This document shows, piece after piece, positions 21,792-32,107 of a stretch of 64,000 bases of DNA. Source of the DNA: Thiopseudomonas denitrificans (GTDB lineage Bacteria > Pseudomonadota > Gammaproteobacteria > Pseudomonadales > Pseudomonadaceae); assembly GCF_002866065.1 (NCBI RefSeq), contig NZ_LNJZ01000002.1:62001-126000 (forward strand), given 5' to 3'. The translations under genes were made by a program, and so were the position numbers. The notes beneath the pieces are model-generated. The model had not been told where the DNA came from, ran no database searches, and was given only the letters and a program-made list of their open reading frames with translations. Every line of letters starts with the position of its first letter. Positions within the stretch are counted from its first letter, which is position 1.

Positions 21792-22365
21792 CAGTATTCT
21801 GATACTGTTGACTATGGTTGGGTGTGTGCCTCAATCGGCTTACCATGCATACGAGGCGGGAGGGGACAGCTTTGCCCTGCACGACAGCTATCTTCGGGTT
21901 GATCCATTGGAGTATCCGGTTTTTTCTGCAATAAAGAATATAAAAGGACCAACGTCAAAATTTAATGAAGCGAGAGGGTGGTATAGGCCTGACATTCTGA
22001 AAGAGTATAAATGGGAGGTTTCGCATGCTTTTAATGGCAAGTATTTGATTTATTCTGAAGAATATAACATTAGGTATTGTCTATTTGTTGAGGAGGATAC
22101 AAAAATTGCAAGTGAGATCTGTGAAAGTCAGGAAACGTCTTTCTGGGGCGGTTATAAAGGCAAGGGGGCAAGATCTAATGTGCATGTGTATATGCATGCG
22201 AATGGATCAGCCTATGGTTTCCAGTTTATAAGAAACCCCAAGCGATGGGTTCTCAAGTCTGACAAAATATCTTTTTTTCGAGTGGCTGATGAAGGGGATT
22301 GGTCTGGACAGCCTTGGTTCGAGTGCGTAGAGCGCTGCGAAAAGCTGGTGAATATGGTGGAATGA
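21760..22365 (+). CDS. Putative immunity lipoprotein for the hydrolase toxin
   Basis: About 201 residues, no recognised family. An ATG at 21754 exists, but 21760 is the better start because GGGAG at 21748-21752 lies seven bases before it. The gene overlaps the exoprotein end by 32 bases, as expected for toxin-immunity coupling. The N-terminus MKTTNDTLRISSILILLTMV runs into GC, giving a hydrophobic signal with an imperfect lipobox (MVGC), so the mature protein is probably lipid-anchored and periplasmic. The body contains several aromatic-rich stretches and Cys residues in RYCLF, EICES and FECVERCE that could form disulfides. AT-rich composition differs from the flanking housekeeping genes. The immunity role is inferred from position and predicted location. 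Confidence 0.65.
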   Translation: MKTTNDTLRISSILILLTMVGCVPQSAYHAYEAGGDSFALHDSYLRVDPLEYPVFSAIKNIKGPTSKFNEARGWYRPDILKEYKWEVSHAFNGKYLIYSEEYNIRYCLFVEEDTKIASEICESQETSFWGGYKGKGARSNVHVYMHANGSAYGFQFIRNPKRWVLKSDKISFFRVADEGDWSGQPWFECVERCEKLVNMVE

Positions 22366-22655
22366 AAAATTAGGGCTCGAATAAAGGGCTCTTCGCATTT
22401 AATCGTATTGATGTGTATGCAGCCTGTGCATTCACTGGCTGCATATGGCGATGGCCTGTTTGAGCAACGCATGCTCCGTGAAGCCTGGACCGCCCGCACC
22501 GGCCAGCGGTTTATTGTCGGAATTCACAGTGACGAAGCGATCTATCGCTACTTGATGGACAACGTCATTATCTCAATAACCAGACCGAGCAGCTGGGTAG
22601 CGAAACCCTGGCCGGCGGCAATCTGAGCATAGAAGCCGGGCGCAACCTGACTGCC

Positions 22656-23636
22656 GTGGCCAGCCGCATCGAGTCCGGCCAGAACATGCAGCTGACAGCC
22701 GGCAATGACCTGACACTGGCCGCAGCGGCCAATGAAAGCCATCATTACAGCAAGAGTAAAAAGCGCACCAGCCAGCGTGACCTGATTCAGCAGCAAGGTA
22801 CCGAGGTGGTCTCAGGCGGCCAGTTTTCCGCTGTGGCTGGCAACGATCTGACGCTGGTTTCCAGCAATGTTACAGCCAACAACGAAGCCTACCTGGTAGC
22901 CGGCGGCAAGGTACAACTGCTGGCCGAACAGGACGTGGACTACAGCTTCTACGAGAAAAAGAAAAAAGGCAGCTTTGGACGAAAAAGCTACCGCATGAAC
23001 GAAAGCGACAACAGTACCGCAGTCGTATCGTCCATTCAGGCGGGTAGCGACTTGCTGATCCATGGTGCTGAAGCCATCGTCAGCCAGGGCGCACAGCTGC
23101 AAGCAGGACAGCACCTTGAGCTGCAATCAGGCGGCGATATTTTGTTGCTGGCCGCTGCAAACAGCAGCAGCCAGGCCAGCGCAAAATCCAGGTCGGGCCT
23201 GTTTTCAAGCAAAGGCAAGACCAGCAGCCAAAGCCGGTCTCAGGTGCTTGGCACAACCGCCGAGGCCGACAGTATCCTGATCAGCGCCGGACAGGATGTG
23301 CGCGTAAACGCAGGCGACCTGCGGGCGCAGGGTGATATGGCGTTGCAGGCTGGCCGTGATCTTGAGCTGTCCAGCGCCCTGCAATACAGCAACCAAAGCC
23401 AGAGCAAACATTCCAGCACGCTGGGTTTCAGCCATCATGCCCTGTTGACGCACACGCAAAAACAGCAAGCCGCCGAGCAGGGCAGCGGTACAGCGGTGGG
23501 CAGCTATCTCAGCGCCGACAACCTGTTGCTCAGCAGTGGGCGTGATACCGCTATTCAGGGCAGTACCCTGATCAGCGAGCGTGATATGCGCGTCAGTGCA
23601 GGCCGTGATTTGCATATTGGCAGTGCTGAAAACACC
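22656..23636 (+). repeat. 981-bp direct repeat (copy 2, in orphan cassette 2)
   Basis: Collinear partner of 19033-20013 with no insertions or deletions. Most differences are single substitutions, many synonymous, so homologous recombination between the copies would join the main exoprotein N-terminus to the second C-terminus in frame. Confidence 0.9.
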
Positions 23637-24713
23637 TCATATAACGCCACATCATCCAGCAGCAAGAAAACAGGTGAAATCGGTAGCTGGTGGCAACCAG
23701 CCACTGGGCAGGTGAAACAAAAAGTCAAAACACAGGGTGAAACCCTTCAGCAAAGCAGCAGTCAGCTGGCTTCATTGGCTGGAAATATCCATCTGCAAGC
23801 GGGAGAAACCTACCAGCAAACGGCCAGCGGTGTGCTGGCACTTGAGGGAGATATTCATATCCGCGCCAAGCAGGTCAATATTGAGGCCGGATATGACCAA
23901 CTTAGTCATTCCGAGACGCGCAGCGCCAACCGCACTGCGGTGGGTGGCACTGTCAGCATTCCGGTTGTCAATGCAATCCAGAGCATGCAGCAGGTTAACC
24001 GGGCGCGTGAACGCACCGATGATCCACGCATGCAGGCGCTGGCCGCCGCCACAATGGCCATGCAGGGCAAAGCTGTATATGACAGCGCCCAGGCCATGGC
24101 TGGCGGCAATGCTGGAGGTATTAAAATCAGTATTAACCTGAGCAACAGTAACAGTAAAAGCACAACTGCCCAGGAAGGTCGTAATGTTGTCGCCAGCAGT
24201 GTAATTGCTGGTGGCGATGTTCACATCCAGGCTACCGGTACTGAGGAAAGCGACATTAATATTATTGGCAGCCGTGTGTCTGCCGGACAGGATGTCACGC
24301 TACAAGCTGATAGAAATATTTTTCTGGGTGGTGCACAGAACACCGCACAGCAAAATAGCAGGGATAATGGCGGCGGTTGGAGTGCGGGGATTGGCTTTGG
24401 CTTGGGTGGTTCGCAAAATGGCTTCACTCTGGAACTGGCCGCCAACCAGTTCCGGGGCAAAGCCGATGGCAGCGATATTATGTGGAGCAACACCCAGGTA
24501 GAGGCTGGCCGCCGTGTACACATGGAGTCTGGTGCAGATACCGAATTGCATGGTGCAGTAGTCAAGGGCGAGCAGGTTACAGCGGATATCGGCGGTAATC
24601 TGATAGTGAAAAGCTTACAGGATCGCAGCACCTACCAGTCCAGACAGAGCAGTTCCAGTGCTGGTGTCAGCCTGTGCATTCCGCCGTTTTGCTACGGCGG
24701 AATGAGCACTGTC

Positions 24714-25088
24714 AGCGCCAGCCAGAGCAATAGCAAAGCCAAAGGCGACTATGCCAGCGTCAACCAGCAGAGCGGCATTCAGGCGGGCGATGGTGGTTTC
24801 CAGCTAACGGTTGCCGGTAAAACCGAACTGACCGGCGCAGTGATTGCCAGCAGTGAACAAGCAGTGCAGGACGGCCTCAACCGTCTGGAAACCGGCACAT
24901 TGGTGGTGAGTGATTTGTATAATCACAGCGACTATAAGGCCAGCTCCGCCGGTTTGGTGGCCAGCTATGATTTTGGTATAGGCAAAGACAACAAGGCAGC
25001 AATGGCCGAGGCCAATCAGGGTAAAGCCTATAGCTCTGACCTGACGGGTTCAGCAGTGAGCAGGATATCCGGTAGCGATAACAGCGTA
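24714..25088 (+). repeat. 375-bp direct repeat (copy 1, in orphan cassette 2)
   Basis: Matches 27004-27378 with a constant offset of 2290 bases and few substitutions. It encodes ASQSNSKAKGDYASVNQQSG through SGSDNSV, after which the two copies carry different C-terminal sequences. Confidence 0.9.
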
Positions 25089-26164
25089 ACCCGCTCCGCT
25101 ATCAGTCAGGCCGACATCGTTATCACTGACTTGAAGGCACAGCAGGAACTGACCGGCCAGACTGCGACAGCTTTGCTGGATAAACTGAATGATGCGGTAC
25201 GTTCCGGCGATAGTTCGGGCGGCATTGCCAAGAACTGGGATGGCAAAAAGCTAGAACGTGTGGTGCAAGCCAATGCTGAAATCATGACGGCTTTTAGCCA
25301 GCAGGCTACCTATTCGGTAAATGCTTATGTTCATAGCAAGCGGGAAGAGTTACTGGAACAGAAACGCAATGCTGACAACACCGCAGCACAGGAAGAGATT
25401 CAGGGACAAATTAATGTGCTCAACACTCAAGAGCGGGTCATGAACGTTGTGATTGGTGCCTTAACTGGCCAACTGGACACTGCTGTTGCCCATTCCGTAT
25501 TGCAAGAAGCGGCGGATCAGATGCGCCAGTACAGCATCGACAGCTCCAGCCGTTTTGCTGGGGTGATTATCGGAGTAAATGAAGATGGCACTGACAAAAT
25601 TTTAAGCAATCTTTCCGGCGACAGCGCCGGTGTGCGTGGTGATGGCAAAAAACTGGGCGGTGTACGGGTGGATTTGGACTTGATTTGCGGTAAGGATAAT
25701 AGCCGTTGTGTAACCCTGGAAGATGACAATGGCAAGCCAGTTTTAGACATTAATGGTATTCCAAAGCTGAAGTGGGAAAATGACATGGTTAAGTTTGATG
25801 AAAAAGGAGCAGGAATGGACTTTGATAAGTTTTTGACAACCAAAGAAGGCAAGGAAATGAGCGGCCTAACTGGTGGTGTTCAGGGGCTGGAGGGAACTAT
25901 TGCCGGTAAACCCTACGCGCCAAACGGCTTCTGGGATCATGTGATAGAAAGCTTTGCAGGAGCCCACGATGCAATTGGCGGTGATATTACTGGCTTGTAT
26001 GACGATACGGGTAATACCACACGTGGCTTAACTGAAACTCAAAAAATAGCTTATAACGCATGGAGTGTTATAGCGATTGTTCCTTCTGCCTTTTTTGCCA
26101 TGCCGGAAGCACTACCGACTGAAGCTTGGCAGGTGTTGGAAGTTTTACTGAAAGGTGGGCAGTA

Positions 26165-26527
26165 ATGAGAACTATATGGGTGCTTTGCCTTTTACTGCCT
26201 TTATTAAGTGGCTGTTTGCTTGGCGGGATAAGCGTGTTTGAACCCGGCCCTCCACGAATAGAATCCTGGATAAAGCCAGACACCAGTGCTGAGCAGCGAG
26301 TTTTGGACTCCATTGATTGCAAAGGTAATGAGAACGGTGATCCGGTTTTTAGTCAGGTAAATATCCAAGAAGCTATGCAGCCAGAAGATAAAGATCAATG
26401 GGCTGCAAGAGGCAGGCTATACGATAACTGGGAACGATGCATGCTAAACAAAGGATATCAATATATAGGCAAGTGCTATCCCGATGACTCTGTTTCACGC
26501 TCAAGACCAGCCTGCGGTGCGCCATGA
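26165..26527 (+). CDS. Small lipoprotein, candidate immunity protein of cassette 2 (copy A)
   Basis: A 120-residue predicted lipoprotein: MRTIWVLCLLLPLLSGC has a clean lipobox LLSGC (Cys 17), followed by a mature domain with four further cysteines, three of them in ERCMLNKGY, YIGKCYP and PACGAP. The ATG at 26165 shares its A with the TAA of the orphan exoprotein frame (TAATG), the tight coupling typical of toxin-immunity pairs. A longer upstream start would lie inside the toxin end and is not needed. The family resembles small WIKPDTS-type lipoproteins I recall beside haemagglutinin genes. The immunity role is inferred. Confidence 0.75.
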   Translation: MRTIWVLCLLLPLLSGCLLGGISVFEPGPPRIESWIKPDTSAEQRVLDSIDCKGNENGDPVFSQVNIQEAMQPEDKDQWAARGRLYDNWERCMLNKGYQYIGKCYPDDSVSRSRPACGAP

Positions 26528-26613
26528 GTTCTGCTTGGTTTTTTAGCCATGCCGGAAGCGCTACCGGCTGAAGCTTGGCAGGTATTGGAAGTTTTACTGA
26601 AAGGCGGGTAGTA
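26528..26613 (+). pseudogene. Duplicated tail of the cassette-2 toxin
   Basis: The 86 bases between the two lipoprotein genes encode a remnant of the toxin C-terminus, AMPEALPAEAWQVLEVLLKG followed by a stop. This corresponds to the end of the orphan frame at about 26098-26165. It shows that the duplication unit, about 449 bases, included the end of the toxin and the whole lipoprotein gene. Confidence 0.85.
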
Positions 26614-26967
26614 ATGAGAACTATATGGGTGCTTTGCTTTTTATTGCCTTTATTAAGTGGCTGTTTGCTTGGCGGGATAAGTGTGTTTGAACCAGGCCCC
26701 CCAGAAATAGAATACTGGATAAAGCCAGATACCAGTGCTGAACAAAGGGGGCAGGATTCCAAAGAATGTGGTGGTTCAACTCTTGGTGCAAACTTCAGTG
26801 AAAAACAGATGGAAGCTGAGCGGCAACCTAGTGAAAGTTTTTTGAGTTTGCTCAAAAGGTTACATCATAAATGGGAAAGATGTATGTTGAGCAAAGGTTA
26901 TCAGTACACTGGGCAGTGTTTGGACAATTCAGTTTCACGTAGTAGCCCAGCCTGCGGTGCGCCATGA
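26614..26967 (+). CDS. Small lipoprotein, candidate immunity protein (copy B, diverged tandem duplicate)
   Basis: A 117-residue paralogue of the preceding gene, with the same start context (TAGTAATGAGAAC). It has the same signal and lipobox (LLSGC), conserved ISVFEPGPP and IKPDTSAEQR, and the same PACGAP end. The centre (about residues 45-80) differs strongly, for example KECGGSTLGANFSEKQMEAE in place of the copy A segment. Divergence concentrated in the middle fits adaptation to a different toxin variant, but relaxed selection cannot be excluded. Confidence 0.72.
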   Translation: MRTIWVLCFLLPLLSGCLLGGISVFEPGPPEIEYWIKPDTSAEQRGQDSKECGGSTLGANFSEKQMEAERQPSESFLSLLKRLHHKWERCMLSKGYQYTGQCLDNSVSRSSPACGAP

Positions 26968-27453
26968 GAACCGTATGCGCTTAGTACTGGTACCAGCACA
27001 GCCAGCGCCAGCCAGAGCAATAGTAAAGCCAAAGGCGACTATGCCAGCGTCAACCAGCAGAGCGGCATACAGGCGGGCGATGGTGGTTTCCAGCTAACGG
27101 TTGGCGGTAAAACCGAACTGACCGGCGCAGTAATTGCCAGCAGTGAACAAGCAGTACAGGACGGCCTCAATCGTCTGGAAACCGGCACATTGGTGGTGAG
27201 TGACCTGCACAATCACAGCGACTATAAGGCCAGCTCCGCCGGTTTGGTGGCCAGCTATGATTTTGGTATAGGCAAAGACAACAAGGCAGCAATGGCCGAG
27301 GCCAATCAGGGTAAAGCCTATAGCTCTGACCTGACGGGTTCAGCAGTGAGCAGGATATCCGGTAGCGATAACAGCGTATATCGGGCGGTGGGGGAGAAAA
27401 GCCGGGAAGAGTTTTGGGCCAATAAACTGCAAACCGAAGACTCGGCAGAGTAG
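26968..27453 (+). pseudogene. Orphan CdiA/FHA-like cassette 3 (start-less fragment with a third C-terminus)
   Basis: The frame is open from 26968, immediately after the second lipoprotein stop, to 27453, without a start codon at its head; the first internal candidate is at 27190. It repeats 24714-25088 and then, after SGSDNSV, carries a different tail, YRAVGEKSREEFWANKLQTE. The tail is short and may be the remainder of a longer displaced toxin. No immunity gene follows; the next gene is on the other strand. Confidence 0.75.
27004..27378 (+). repeat. 375-bp direct repeat (copy 2, in orphan cassette 3)
   Basis: Partner of 24714-25088. The shared segment ends exactly where the two protein tails part (after SDNSV), the position expected for C-terminal exchange. 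Confidence 0.9.
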
Positions 27454-27501
27454 GTGCAAAAAATCGACCGGCTCATCACCGGCAGATGACCGGCTTAGCG
27501 G

Positions 27502-27524
27502 ACCGGGCCTGCAACGGGCCCGGT
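27502..27524. terminator. Hairpin between cassette 3 and the cNMP-binding gene
   Basis: ACCGGGCC (27502-27509) pairs with GGCCCGGT (27517-27524) around a seven-base loop. It lies between convergent coding regions. No T-run follows on either strand, so termination here is uncertain. Confidence 0.45.
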
Positions 27525-27550
27525 TATCTGGGAGGGAGTCTCAGCCGGCC

Positions 27551-28354
27551 TCAGCCTTCTTCCTGCAGCTGATTACGCAGATGACTGATTTCCTTGTTCA
27601 TCAGGTCGATGCGGCGCGCCATGCTTTCGATCAGGCTGTGGGCAATGCGCGGGTTGCTTTGCATCAGGGTCAGGAACTGGTCTTTGGGAATGGTCATGAC
27701 CGTGCAGGGCTCGGTGGCGATCACGGTGGCCGTGCGTGGTTCGTTGATGAATACAGCCATGGCACCGAAGATTTCATCTTTCTGTACGTCGCCGACTTTT
27801 TGTCCATCCACCCAGGCTTCGGCATGGCCTTCGATGATGACGAAGACATGCTCGGCGTTGTCGCCCTGCCGGATCAGTTTTTCTCCGGGAGCAAAGTGCT
27901 CGAACCCGGTTGTGGGGCTGACTTCCATTTGTTTGATGCGGGCGAACGCCTCGGTCAGCAGGGTGGTTTGTCCCAACAGGTAGAATGTGAACAGCTCCTG
28001 ACGTTGCTCTGAGCTGTAAATATGCTGGAAGAAGCTGCGTCGCTCGTAGGGGATCAGTTTGACGGGTTCATTGTGGCTATACTGCCAATGAGGCAGGTTC
28101 AGGCCATGACGCAGTCCGATCAGGCTGTCTTGCTGCAAATAGAACAGCTGCCGGCCGTCAGTCGAGGTGTCAATGACACCTTGCTCCAGCAAAAACAGCT
28201 GGTTTTCCGGCAGGATTGCATTCAGATCGGTGTTGCTGTCGAACTCCAGGGCCGGGCCGCAGGGCTCCAGTCCATCAAGCAACTGTACCGGGATTTCCTG
28301 CAAGCGCGTGAGCAGGGGCTGGGCATAGAGGGGCACATCACCAAGCAAGTACAT
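27551..28354 (-). CDS. Cyclic nucleotide-binding domain protein without DNA-binding domain
   Basis: A 267-residue protein with a Crp-like cyclic-nucleotide-binding domain at about 150-240, including GEKLIRQGDNAEHVFVIIEG and the phosphate-binding-cassette-like region IFGAMAVFINEPRTATVIATE. The first 140 residues have no family I recognise and no membrane helix. The C-terminus is a helix (SLIESMARRIDLMNKEISHL) that may be a coiled coil; no helix-turn-helix follows, so it is not a classical Crp/Fnr regulator. AGGA precedes the ATG on the minus strand. It is divergent from cpdA, which suggests a shared role in cAMP signalling, but the ligand is not established. Confidence 0.8.
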   Translation of the reverse strand: MYLLGDVPLYAQPLLTRLQEIPVQLLDGLEPCGPALEFDSNTDLNAILPENQLFLLEQGVIDTSTDGRQLFYLQQDSLIGLRHGLNLPHWQYSHNEPVKLIPYERRSFFQHIYSSEQRQELFTFYLLGQTTLLTEAFARIKQMEVSPTTGFEHFAPGEKLIRQGDNAEHVFVIIEGHAEAWVDGQKVGDVQKDEIFGAMAVFINEPRTATVIATEPCTVMTIPKDQFLTLMQSNPRIAHSLIESMARRIDLMNKEISHLRNQLQEEG

Positions 28355-28555
28355 GATTTATGTCCTGTGCAATCACTTTACTGGCTGCAGTATAAAGCAC
28401 TTGGCCATATCCGGCGCGAATTGCCGCACAAGTTGACGGCGGGTTCACAGTTTTGTGGTGAAGATGGCGGCCTGGCGCCCTGAAACGGTGTTTTGGTTTG
28501 CGAATTTACGGGTCGCTGAGCATAATCGTGCCAGATTGATAGGAGGACACTGGGC

Positions 28556-29365
28556 GTGCCCGCTTGCGAATATAAATCAGACTGCCATACGCTGGTGCAG
28601 ATCACGGACAGCCACCTGTTTGCCAGCCCGGATGAAAGCCTGCTCGGGCTGCCAACCGGCGAGAGTCTCAAGGCCGTGGTCGAGCTGGTACGTGCCGAGC
28701 AGCAGAATGTGGACCTGATACTGGCGACCGGTGATGTCTCGCAGGATGCTTCGGTCGCGGCTTACCGCCGTTTTGTCGAGCTGACCGGCCCGATTGGCGC
28801 TCCCATGCGCTGGTTGCCGGGCAATCATGATGATGCAAGAACACAGCTGGCCTGTAGTGCCGGGCAGGACTGGATGCAGGCGGTGACTGACCTGCCCGGC
28901 TGGCGGGTCCTGTTTCTGGATTCGGCGGTGCCCGGCAGGGTCCATGGGTATTTGGCGCCAGAACAGCTTGACCTGCTGGAGCAGGCGCTGGGTTCTGCCG
29001 GCGAGCGTCATGTGCTGGTATGCCTGCATCATCACCCGGTACCCACCGGAAGTACCTGGCTGGATGCCATCGGCTTGCGCAATGCGGATGAGTTCTTTGC
29101 CGTGCTTGACCGCTTCGCCGGTGTCAGGGCAGTACTCTGGGGGCATATTCACCAGGAGGTGGATAGGGTGCGCAAGGGTGTCCGGCTGCTGGCAAGCCCG
29201 TCCACCTGTATCCAGTTTGCACCGGCCAGCAGTGACTTTGCCCTGGATACGCAGCTGCCGGGCTACCGCTGGTTGCGGTTGTATCCGGACGGGCGCATCG
29301 AGACTGCCGTATCCAGGCTGCAGCAACTCGATTACACAATCGATTATTCCGGGAGTGGCTATTGA
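28556..29365 (+). CDS. cpdA: 3',5'-cyclic-AMP phosphodiesterase CpdA
   Basis: Hydrolyses cAMP and so tunes Crp/Vfr signalling. The 269-residue metallophosphoesterase has all blocks: QITDSHLF near 15-22, LATGDVSQDAS near 55-65, WLPGNHDD near 84-91, LVCLHHHPVP near 155-164, and LWGHIHQE near 194-201. The start is GTG at 28556, preceded by AGGAGG at 28541-28546. It is followed directly by yqiA and parE, the conserved gammaproteobacterial order. Confidence 0.95.
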   Translation: MPACEYKSDCHTLVQITDSHLFASPDESLLGLPTGESLKAVVELVRAEQQNVDLILATGDVSQDASVAAYRRFVELTGPIGAPMRWLPGNHDDARTQLACSAGQDWMQAVTDLPGWRVLFLDSAVPGRVHGYLAPEQLDLLEQALGSAGERHVLVCLHHHPVPTGSTWLDAIGLRNADEFFAVLDRFAGVRAVLWGHIHQEVDRVRKGVRLLASPSTCIQFAPASSDFALDTQLPGYRWLRLYPDGRIETAVSRLQQLDYTIDYSGSGY

Positions 29366-29964
29366 GCCGGTGTCAACCGATGGCTGACGGCCCGGCCAGT
29401 GTGCTGTATCTGCACGGTTTCAACAGCTCGCCCCTGTCCTTCAAGGCGCAGCAACTGATCAGTCACTGGCAACAGGCCGGTTTGCCGCCGGACCTGCTAT
29501 TCGTGCCTGCCTTGCCCAATGAACCGCGCGCCGCCATTGCCTTGCTGGAGGGTTGGCTGACGGAGCAGGAGTCGGTGGTGCTGGTTGGCAGCTCGCTTGG
29601 CGGTTACTATGCGACCTGGCTGGCGGAAAAATATTCATGCAAGGCATTGCTGATCAATCCGGCGGTGCGACCACATCTGCGCTTTCAGCAGTACCTCGGG
29701 CCGCAGCAGAACTTCTCTACCGGCGAGCGCTGGGTTTTGACGCCTGAACATGTACAGGCGCTGGCTGTGCTGGAAACCCCGCCGCCACAGGATGCGGCCC
29801 GTTATTGGGTGTGGCTGGAGAGCGGTGACGAAACGCTGGATTACCGCGATGCAGCAGAGTTCTATCAAGGCTGCCGGCTGGATATCCGCAACGGCGGGGA
29901 CCATGGCTATCAGGCCTTTGTCGAGCGGATTCCGGAGTTGCTGGCTTTTGCTGGTCATGCCTGA
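29362..29964 (+). CDS. yqiA: YqiA-family esterase
   Basis: A 200-residue alpha/beta-hydrolase with esterase activity in the E. coli homologue; the physiological substrate is unknown. Visible motifs are LYLHGFNSSPLSFKA near the N-terminus, the nucleophile elbow VGSSLGGYYA, LINPAVRP, and the C-terminal GGDHGYQAF with the likely catalytic His. The best start is TTG at 29362, overlapping the cpdA stop (TTGA), with GGGAG at 29351-29355. An ATG at 29380 is an alternative without a clear ribosome-binding site. Confidence 0.92.
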   Translation: MSRCQPMADGPASVLYLHGFNSSPLSFKAQQLISHWQQAGLPPDLLFVPALPNEPRAAIALLEGWLTEQESVVLVGSSLGGYYATWLAEKYSCKALLINPAVRPHLRFQQYLGPQQNFSTGERWVLTPEHVQALAVLETPPPQDAARYWVWLESGDETLDYRDAAEFYQGCRLDIRNGGDHGYQAFVERIPELLAFAGHA

Positions 29965-31950
<1,986 letters not shown>

Positions 31951-32001
31951 GTTTTTGGCTGGTGCCGGGGATGGCTCCCGCAAGGTTGCGCGAATATTCC
32001 C

Positions 32002-32071
32002 TGCAGGTTCGAATTTATTCGAACATGATTTTTGGATGCAACGCAGGTATGCGAATGAATTCGCACCTACA
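32002..32071. repeat. Single paired-dyad repeat unit in the parE-parC gap
   Basis: Two palindromes, GGTTCGAATTTATTCGAAC and a TGCGAATGAATTCGCA core, lie about 30 bases apart and end with CACCTACA. They belong to the same family as the arrays at 49959, 54331 and 57403. This is a degenerate solitary unit (TGCAGG in place of TGTAGG), and it lies within the parEC transcript. Confidence 0.8.
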
Positions 32072-32107
32072 GCGTGGTTCGCAACGTACAGAACATGTTG
32101 AAAGTAT

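Larger units (their letters stand above)
22430..26165 (+). pseudogene. Orphan CdiA/FHA-like cassette 2 (no start, internal deletion and frame change)
   Basis: A displaced exoprotein 3' segment. Bases 22445-22562 encode GDGLFEQRMLREAWTARTGQ and following residues, homologous to 18180-18300 of the main gene. The sequence then jumps at HYLN to the part equivalent to 18940, deleting about 640 bases and changing frame. From 22533 to 26165 the second frame is open but has no ATG; the first usable codon is GTG at 22656. It encodes FHA repeats shared with the main gene to 23636, then different repeats (including Fil_haemagg_2-like stretches), and a distinct C-terminus of about 100 residues starting at GGVQGLEGTIAGKPYAPNGF. 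That tail resembles one I recall from other CdiA-like proteins; its activity is unknown to me. Expression would require recombination into the main gene or an unusual start. Confidence 0.8.
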
